Of a DNA stretch of 54,534 bases, positions 49,991 to 54,534 are shown piece after piece. Within the stretch, counting starts at the first letter, position 1. Each line of letters opens with the position of its first letter. A program made the translations under genes and the position numbers. Under the pieces are notes generated by a model. That model was not told where the DNA came from. It worked only from the letters and a program-made list of their open reading frames with translations, and ran no database searches. Source of the DNA: Desulfovibrio sp. (GTDB lineage: Bacteria; Desulfobacterota; Desulfovibrionia; Desulfovibrionales; Desulfovibrionaceae); contig NZ_JAAVBE010000038.1 of assembly GCF_014803725.1 (NCBI RefSeq), positions 1 through 54,534 of the forward strand. The letters run 5' to 3'.

Positions 49991-50067
49991 GGCAAGGTAG
50001 CTCAGTTGGTCAGAGCATGCGGTTCATACCCGCAGTGTCGGGGGTTCAAATCCCTCCCTTGCTACCA
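49991..50067 (+). tRNA. tRNA-Met (CAU), elongator type
   Basis: 77 bases including an encoded CCA. All arms fold: acceptor GGCAAGG with CCTTGCT (one G-T pair), D arm, anticodon stem TGCGG/CCGCA with CAT at 50025-50027, T arm GGGGG with TTCAAAT. The first pair is not the C-A mismatch of an initiator. A CAU tRNA could also be tRNA-Ile2 (lysidine), but the sequence resembles elongator tRNA-Met of related bacteria. Confidence 0.9.
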
Positions 50068-50080
50068 ACATGATGTCAAG

Positions 50081-50120
50081 GAAGTCCAAGGTCGTCTCAA
50101 AGGCCTTGGACTTCTTTATT
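50081..50120 (+). terminator. Hairpin terminator after tRNA-Met
   Basis: GAAGTCCAAGG (50081-50091) pairs with CCTTGGACTTC (50104-50114) and is followed by TTTATTT. Confidence 0.85.
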
Positions 50121-50227
50121 TATGGCTTCTCTGGTTGTCCACCTTGTCATTATAGTCATTGGCCGTGAAGGGGGAATAGGGGCAATACTCGGGGTAACGA
50201 GCTTAAGCGAACACGAGCTGTTACCCC

Positions 50228-50588
50228 ATGCCGCTTACAGATACAGCCATCAAGGCCCTGAAGCCGAAGGCGCCCCGCTACAAGGTGTTTGACGGTGGCG
50301 GGCTCTAACGCGAAGTTCTGCCCACTGGCTCAAAGGTCTGGCGCATCAAATACCGCGAGGAGGGGAAAGACCGCCCCCATACCATCGGCCATTATCCTGA
50401 CGTCAGTCTGCGTGACGCGCGGCTTGCGCTGCTCAATGCGATGGCGCTCCTCGAGTCGGACGAGCGCTTGGAGCCTGATGCCAAGACCCAAAATCCCACG
50501 TTCAGCGCAACGGCATTCGAGTGGATAGAGTGCCAAGGCCGCCGCTGGAGCGAGGCGCACAAGACCACTGTCACCACGCGGCTGCAAA
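50228..50588 (+). pseudogene. Phage/island-type tyrosine integrase (P4-like), N-terminal remnant
   Basis: From ATG 50228 the reading frame matches the Arm-DNA-binding domain of P4-type integrases: MPLTDTAIKALKPKAPRYKV, then VFDGGGL. A TAA follows at codon 28 where TAC would give Tyr (GGGLYREV-like in relatives). The same frame continues as EVLPTGSKVWRIKYREEGK and IGHYPDVSLRDAR, then a core-binding start, and is cut near 50588 by the IS5 remnant. So one nonsense change plus truncation. It lies 160 bases after tRNA-Met, in the same orientation, the usual place for this class, whose att site is the tRNA 3' end. Confidence 0.85.
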
Positions 50589-50745
50589 ACCTCGTGTTCC
50601 TTCACGACATGGAAGGTGCGGTTCCAAAAGCTCTCAAACCTTGTCAGATATATCGGTGACGACGCTGAGCAGCTTGCATTTTCTGCGCCTTTTTGTGGAA
50701 AAATAGCAGAAAACTTCAAAAATTAAAAGAAAAATGAGGACACTA
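50589..50745 (-). mobile_element. IS5-family remnant (5' end of an element like that at 1-412)
   Basis: About 157 bases match the 5' end of the left IS copy: the start of the transposase (ATG at 50679-50677) and the terminal GACACTA. The frame is broken about 10 codons in by an extra C relative to the left copy. No 3' end follows, so it is a truncated relic that ends the integrase fragment. Confidence 0.8.
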
Positions 50746-50796
50746 GCTGGCATATAAACAGGGTCGGGCATTAAATGCCCCTAAGATTTCTGCCCC

Positions 50797-50958
50797 TTAT
50801 ACATTGGCTCCCATATCAGCACCTTCCCTAAAGGTAACGATAGGCTTGAACACCTCTATCCTAATGGCAGCGTGTTTTTTGGATATAACCGCTGTCGCGC
50901 ATCCCCATAGCGGGTGGTTCTTAGTCTCAGCCCCCATCGCTCCTTCGACTGGATTCAC
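50797..50958 (-). CDS. Short ORF, orphan of a degraded mobile element (uncertain)
   Basis: 53 codons from a GTG at 50958 to a stop at 50797, coding a protein-like sequence beginning NPVEGAMGAETKNHPLWG and ending EGADMGANV. The composition does not look like random translation, but no family is certain. It lies between the IS remnant and the mrp terminator, in a region of dead mobile DNA, so it may be the last piece of a lost phage or island gene. Confidence 0.35.
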   Translation of the reverse strand: MNPVEGAMGAETKNHPLWGCATAVISKKHAAIRIEVFKPIVTFREGADMGANV

Positions 50959-50967
50959 GCCTTAATA

Positions 50968-51008
50968 CAAAAAAGGGCGTTCCCATGACGGTGCAACGCC
51001 CTTTTTTC
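50968..51008. terminator. Bidirectional terminator downstream of mrp
   Basis: AAAAAAGGGCGTT pairs with AACGCCCTTTTTT around a short loop, giving a T run on both strands; it ends the pcm-mrp transcript on the minus strand. Confidence 0.85.
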
Positions 51009-51041
51009 ACGTCGAGTAGCTGTATCGGGCAGAGCTGGCAC

Positions 51042-51962
51042 CTATTTCTTCCCCGCAGGGGCCGACAAGCCCTCCAGGCTGTTGTCGCAGGCTTCGGCGA
51101 TGGCGTCCGCGAGCGCGAGGAAGGCCGTCTTGGCCGGGGAGCTCCCTTCGAGGTTCACCACGGGCACGCCCAGGTCGGCGGCCACCACCGTGGCCGGGTC
51201 CAGCGGGATGGCGCCCAGGAAGCGGATGCCGCAGCTTTCAGCCAGCTCGCGACCGCCGCCCTTCTTGAACAGGTCGATCTCGGTGCCGCAATTGGGGCAG
51301 ACGAGCCCGCTCATGTTCTCCACCATGCCGAGGATGGCCGCATCGGCGTACTGGAGGAAGTTGATGGCCTTGCGCACATCGGCGAGCGAGATCTCCTGCG
51401 GCGTGGTCACGACCACGCACTGGGCGTCGGGGATGCTCTTCAGCACAGTCATGTGCTCGTCGCCGGTGCCGGGAGGTGAGTCGATGAGCAGGTAATCGAG
51501 CACGCCCCATTTGACATCGGCGAGGAACTGCCGGATGGCCGAGGTTTTCTTGGGGCCGCGCCAGAGGATGGCCTGGTCCCTGTCCTCAAGAAAGGAATCC
51601 ATGGAAATGACCGAGAGGTTATCCGTGCACACGGCCGGCAGCATGAGGCCGGTTTCCGGGTCGACCTCCACCGCGCCCTTGAGCCCGAGCAGGTTGGGCA
51701 CGCTCGGGCCGTGCATGTCCACATCGAGGATGCCGACCTTGTGCCCGCGTGCGGCGAGCGCGGCCGCCGTATTGACGGTGACGGAGCTCTTGCCCACCCC
51801 CCCCTTGCCGCTCATGACGAAGATCTTGTGACGGATACCGGCGAGGGTCTGGGCGATGCGCCTGTCCTGGAGGGCGAACTGGTCATTGCAATGGCCGTCG
51901 CCGCCATGCGAGGTGGAATGCGAACAGGATGCGCCCGAGGGGCAGGAAGAGCAGGAGGACAT
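51042..51962 (-). CDS. mrp: Mrp/NBP35-family ATP-binding iron-sulfur carrier protein
   Basis: 306 residues. Deviant P-loop MSGKGGVGKSS near residue 50, SPPGTGDE, and CPNCGTEIDLF (CxxC for a bridging 4Fe-4S cluster). The N-terminus has a Cys-rich stretch (CSSCPSGASC), a known variant of the family. Carries iron-sulfur clusters to apoproteins. The start is the ATG at 51962 with AAGGA upstream. It lies 40 bases after pcm. Confidence 0.93.
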   Translation of the reverse strand: MSSCSSCPSGASCSHSTSHGGDGHCNDQFALQDRRIAQTLAGIRHKIFVMSGKGGVGKSSVTVNTAAALAARGHKVGILDVDMHGPSVPNLLGLKGAVEVDPETGLMLPAVCTDNLSVISMDSFLEDRDQAILWRGPKKTSAIRQFLADVKWGVLDYLLIDSPPGTGDEHMTVLKSIPDAQCVVVTTPQEISLADVRKAINFLQYADAAILGMVENMSGLVCPNCGTEIDLFKKGGGRELAESCGIRFLGAIPLDPATVVAADLGVPVVNLEGSSPAKTAFLALADAIAEACDNSLEGLSAPAGKK

Positions 51963-52002
51963 GGCATTTCCTTGCTGGTTGGAAGTTAGAGGCGAGGGGC
52001 AT

Positions 52003-52719
52003 TCATGGGCGCCAGCCGTGGTCGCCCACAAGGTCCACAAAGATGACGGGGCCCAGGTCTTCAGTATCGGTGCGCCCGAGGTGCTTGCGTACCCGCAGGA
52101 GGCGTTGCGTCCGCGGCCGCGAGCCCACCGGGATGACGAGGATACCCCCCTCGGCGAGCTGGTCAAGCAGGGGCGCGGGCACCTCCGGGCCACCTGCGGT
52201 GACGATGATGCGCTCAAAGGGCGCAGCCAGGGGCAGCCCCCTGGTGCCGTCGCGGCAATAGGTGCGCACCGCGGAAATTTGCAGCGAGTGCAGCAGGCTG
52301 CGCGTGGCGTTGTGCAGTTCCTGCATGCGCTCAAGTGAAAAGACCGTGCAGCCCATGGCGGCCAGTACCGCCGCCTGGTAGCCCGAGCCCGTGCCGATCT
52401 CGAGCACGCGCATGCCCGGCTCTGGCACCAGCATGGCGGTCATGAGCGCGACGATGGACGGCTGCGAGATGGTCTGCCCGAAGCCGATGGGCAGGGGCGT
52501 GTCTTCATACGCATGCGCGCGGAGCGCCTCCTCCACAAAGAGGTGCCGCGGCACAGAGCTCATGGCCGCAAGCACGGCCGGCGCCTCCACCCCGCGCTGC
52601 GTAAGCTGCCGGGCCAGGCCGTCCACCATGCGCTGCCGCAGCCGCCGGGGGTCGACCTGCGTCGCGCGTGGGGCACGCCTTTCCGCGCCGGCCGCGTGCG
52701 GATGTCTGCCACTGTACAT
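52003..52719 (-). CDS. pcm: Protein-L-isoaspartate O-methyltransferase
   Basis: About 238 residues from the ATG at 52719; an ATG at 52631 would give the more usual length (about 209), and neither has a good ribosome-binding site. Repairs isoaspartyl residues using S-adenosylmethionine. [19 protein letters not shown] binds the cofactor, with [23 protein letters not shown] ahead of it (quoted in part). It is followed by mrp. Confidence 0.9.
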   Translation of the reverse strand: MYSGRHPHAAGAERRAPRATQVDPRRLRQRMVDGLARQLTQRGVEAPAVLAAMSSVPRHLFVEEALRAHAYEDTPLPIGFGQTISQPSIVALMTAMLVPEPGMRVLEIGTGSGYQAAVLAAMGCTVFSLERMQELHNATRSLLHSLQISAVRTYCRDGTRGLPLAAPFERIIVTAGGPEVPAPLLDQLAEGGILVIPVGSRPRTQRLLRVRKHLGRTDTEDLGPVIFVDLVGDHGWRP

Positions 52720-52853
52720 ATGCGGGAAGTGAGAACAGATTTTCCCACGCAAGTCAATGCGTGGCGCGGTCACGCCCCGGGGCGCCGGGCAACGCCGTCT
52801 TGAAAAAAACAGGCCGCTGTGCAACCATTGAGGCCTGCTGCAAGGAGTTGCCG

Positions 52854-54191
52854 ATGCGTACCACAAGCATCCTTTCCACGGCGCTGGCGGTCCTCGTCAT
52901 TGGCGCGCTGGCCGTTGGCGGTTATGTGTTTTTCAAGGATCTGGACGGCCCCACCATCCAAATAACGCCGGCCACCGGGCGTGTGTCCCCGGCCACCGTC
53001 CTTGAGATCACCATGAAGGACCCGGCGGGCATCCGCTCGCTGGTGGTAGGCATCCGCAAGAACAATGTCCTCAATGTCATTTTCAACCGGCATTTTGACG
53101 ACTATCTGCCCGAACGCACGGTGAGTGTGCCGCTCAAGGACGCCCAGTTGCGCGAAGGCGCCTTCGAGATGGAGATCCGCGCCACGGACGGCTCCCTCGC
53201 CGGCTTCGGTCAAGGCAATACCCGCACCGAGCTCGTTCCCATGCGGCTGGACACGCAGGCGCCGCGCATCTCGGTCAGGACGCTGCCGCCCAATGTGCGC
53301 CGCGGCGGCTCGGCAGTCATCCGCTATACCATTGATGAAGAGGTCAGCCGCAGCGGCGTGCTCGTGGCCGGCTATTTCGTGCCCGGCTATTTGCAGAAGG
53401 ACGGCAGCTATCTCTGCTTTTTCCCGTTTCCCTACACCATGACCGCGCGCGACTACAAGAATTCTGTAGAGATCACCGCGACAGACCTCGCGGGCAATAC
53501 CACCAAGAGCCGCCTGTCAGTCATGGCCTTTGAGCGCACGTTCAAGAGCGACAATATCGACCTCAAGGACAACTTCCTGCAGGCCGTGGAGAACAAGCTC
53601 AAGCACCTGGCGCCCGGTGCGTCCGATCCGTTGCAATGCTACCTGTATATCAATAACGAAGTCCGCGCGGCCAATGTGCAGACCCTGCGCGAACTCAGCC
53701 GCGACACCGCCGCCGCCATCCTCTGGCGCGGGGCCTTCCTGCGCCTGCCGCGTTCCGCCGCGCGCGCCGGCTATGCCGACCACCGCTTCTTCCGTTACCA
53801 GGGGCAGCTCGTGGGCGAGTCCTACCACCTGGGCTTCGACCTCGCCTCGGTACGCAACGCGGAGGTCCCGGCCGCCAACAGCGGCCGCGTCATCTTCACG
53901 GCGGAGCTCGGCATCTACGGCAATCTTATTGTCATTGACCACGGCCTCGGAGTGATGTCCCTTTATTCGCACCTGAGCGAGATACTCACCGAGGCGGGCA
54001 AAGTGGTGAACAAGGGCCAGGTCATCGGCCGCACCGGGAGCACCGGGCTTGCCTTTGGCGACCACCTGCATTTCGGCATCCTCGTGGGCGGCGTCGAGGT
54101 CACACCACTGGAATGGATCGACCCCAAGTGGATCCGCGACAATATCGTTGAGCGGATAGGCGCGGAGTTTTTCGCTGGGAGCCAGCTGTAA
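52854..54191 (+). CDS. M23-family metallopeptidase (LytM-type)
   Basis: 445 residues. One N-terminal membrane helix ([20 protein letters not shown]), a long beta-rich region (about 30-310), then a peptidase M23 domain (about 320-430) with YHLGFDLAS and HLHFGI, which carry the zinc ligands. Cuts peptidoglycan cross-links in the periplasm. AAGGAG seven bases ahead of the ATG at 52854 sets the start. The longer open frame is not coding. Confidence 0.92.
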   Translation: MRTTSILSTALAVLVIGALAVGGYVFFKDLDGPTIQITPATGRVSPATVLEITMKDPAGIRSLVVGIRKNNVLNVIFNRHFDDYLPERTVSVPLKDAQLREGAFEMEIRATDGSLAGFGQGNTRTELVPMRLDTQAPRISVRTLPPNVRRGGSAVIRYTIDEEVSRSGVLVAGYFVPGYLQKDGSYLCFFPFPYTMTARDYKNSVEITATDLAGNTTKSRLSVMAFERTFKSDNIDLKDNFLQAVENKLKHLAPGASDPLQCYLYINNEVRAANVQTLRELSRDTAAAILWRGAFLRLPRSAARAGYADHRFFRYQGQLVGESYHLGFDLASVRNAEVPAANSGRVIFTAELGIYGNLIVIDHGLGVMSLYSHLSEILTEAGKVVNKGQVIGRTGSTGLAFGDHLHFGILVGGVEVTPLEWIDPKWIRDNIVERIGAEFFAGSQL

Positions 54192-54328
54192 TGTTTCAAC
54201 AGGTTATTCACTTTTTTTGAATTCGGTAAAGCGGGAAGTGGCTACCAACAGCAAACTGGATGGGCAGTAAGGTAAACAGCCACGCGAGTGCCAAACTTAC
54301 GGCACGAGGTCGAGAAGAATTGGTTAGA

Positions 54329-54534
54329 TAGTGCCGTCATTTGATTTTAGCCCAAATGGCAATGCACCTTATATGCACAGCAGCCAGAAAAGAGGCCGTA
54401 TTTTTCGCATACCGTGTGGCGATACCCCGCCAGCGCTTCAATTCCAAAAAGGCATTTTCAATAAGGTGCCGAAGTCGATAAAGATATTTATCGTAAGGAC
54501 GTGGACGTTTCCGGCTTTTACGAGGAGGGATGAC
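54329..54534 (-). mobile_element. IS5-family insertion sequence, 3' part, truncated by window edge
   Basis: The terminal repeat TAGTGCCGTCATTT begins at 54329, followed by the transposase 3' end on the minus strand. It has the same orientation and family as the copy at 1-412; the two partial copies do not overlap in coverage. If they are the same element, roughly 240 bases of its middle are absent from the window (estimate from protein length). The gap 54192-54328 has no gene. Confidence 0.85.
54337..54534 (-). CDS. IS5-family transposase, C-terminal part (partial)
   Basis: 65 residues up to a stop at 54337. VIPPRKSRKRPRPYDKYLYR then LIENAFLELKRWRGIATRYAKN and a final AVHIRCIAIWAKIK are the conserved C-terminus of IS427-type transposases, including the catalytic Glu (ENAF). 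The N-terminus is beyond the window. Confidence 0.9.
   Translation of the reverse strand, partial: VIPPRKSRKRPRPYDKYLYRLRHLIENAFLELKRWRGIATRYAKNTASFLAAVHIRCIAIWAKIK

Noticed and set aside
54241-54250. GCTACCAACA matches the tRNA-Met 3' end (50061-50070), a possible distal attachment site
   Set aside because: Only ten bases match and the bases outside differ; the stretch between holds core genes (mrp, pcm, M23 peptidase), so a mobile island spanning it is unlikely.

Overview
The window is GC-rich bacterial chromosome with tightly packed genes. The gene set points to a Desulfovibrionaceae-like anaerobe: GlpABC, a CbpA/CbpM/ClpB chaperone operon, a RicT-type PSP1 protein next to methionyl-tRNA synthetase, the ClpS/ClpA/Aat N-degron set and a stand-alone Mrp ATPase. 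That assignment is inference from gene content; no rRNA or other marker is present.

Layout. 1-412 is the 5' part of an IS5-family element (minus strand). 578-1582 is a DUF1848 protein. 1707-5867 is the minus-strand anaerobic glycerol-3-phosphate dehydrogenase operon glpABC. 6095-11629 is a plus-strand run: radA, a CYTH protein, clpS, clpA, aat. 11569-12084 is an unknown gene converging on aat. 12152-18532 carries uvrB, ligA, dapB, a SMUG2-like uracil-DNA glycosylase and an FMN reductase. 18563-23555 is a coupled three-gene operon (TerB_N/TerB_C protein, BrxD-like ATPase, Lhr/BrxHI-like helicase), the best candidate in the window for a poorly described, possibly defensive, DNA-processing system. 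23668-27077 is a looser accessory stretch: two XRE regulators, a DMT transporter and a frameshifted membrane-anchored gene. 27078-31107 is cbpA-cbpM-clpB. 31226-34136 is an HxlR regulator divergent from an NAD(P)H-binding protein, a Zn-macrodomain hydrolase and a class M sirtuin. 34294-37067 (minus) is an AI-2E-type permease, a D,D-carboxypeptidase, tatA and an ACT protein. 37243-44761 (minus) is pfk-addA-addB. 44910-45464 is an HD protein. 45631-49896 holds ricT-like, metG, a small unknown gene and uppP. 49991-50067 is tRNA-Met(CAU), followed by a dead phage-type integrase cut by an IS5 remnant. 51042-52719 (minus) is pcm-mrp. 52854-54191 is an M23 peptidase. 54329-54534 is the 3' end of an IS5-family element in the same orientation as the left one.

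Working together. Several operons form functional units. ClpS, ClpA and Aat make an N-degron pathway (ClpP is not in the window). UvrB, LigA, the uracil glycosylase, RadA and AddAB are DNA-repair functions scattered among housekeeping genes. CbpA, CbpM and ClpB make a disaggregation set. The macrodomain and sirtuin form a reversible ADP-ribosylation pair. Both window ends lie inside IS5-family copies in the same orientation, so the window may be a contig whose ends are set by repeated IS sequence.
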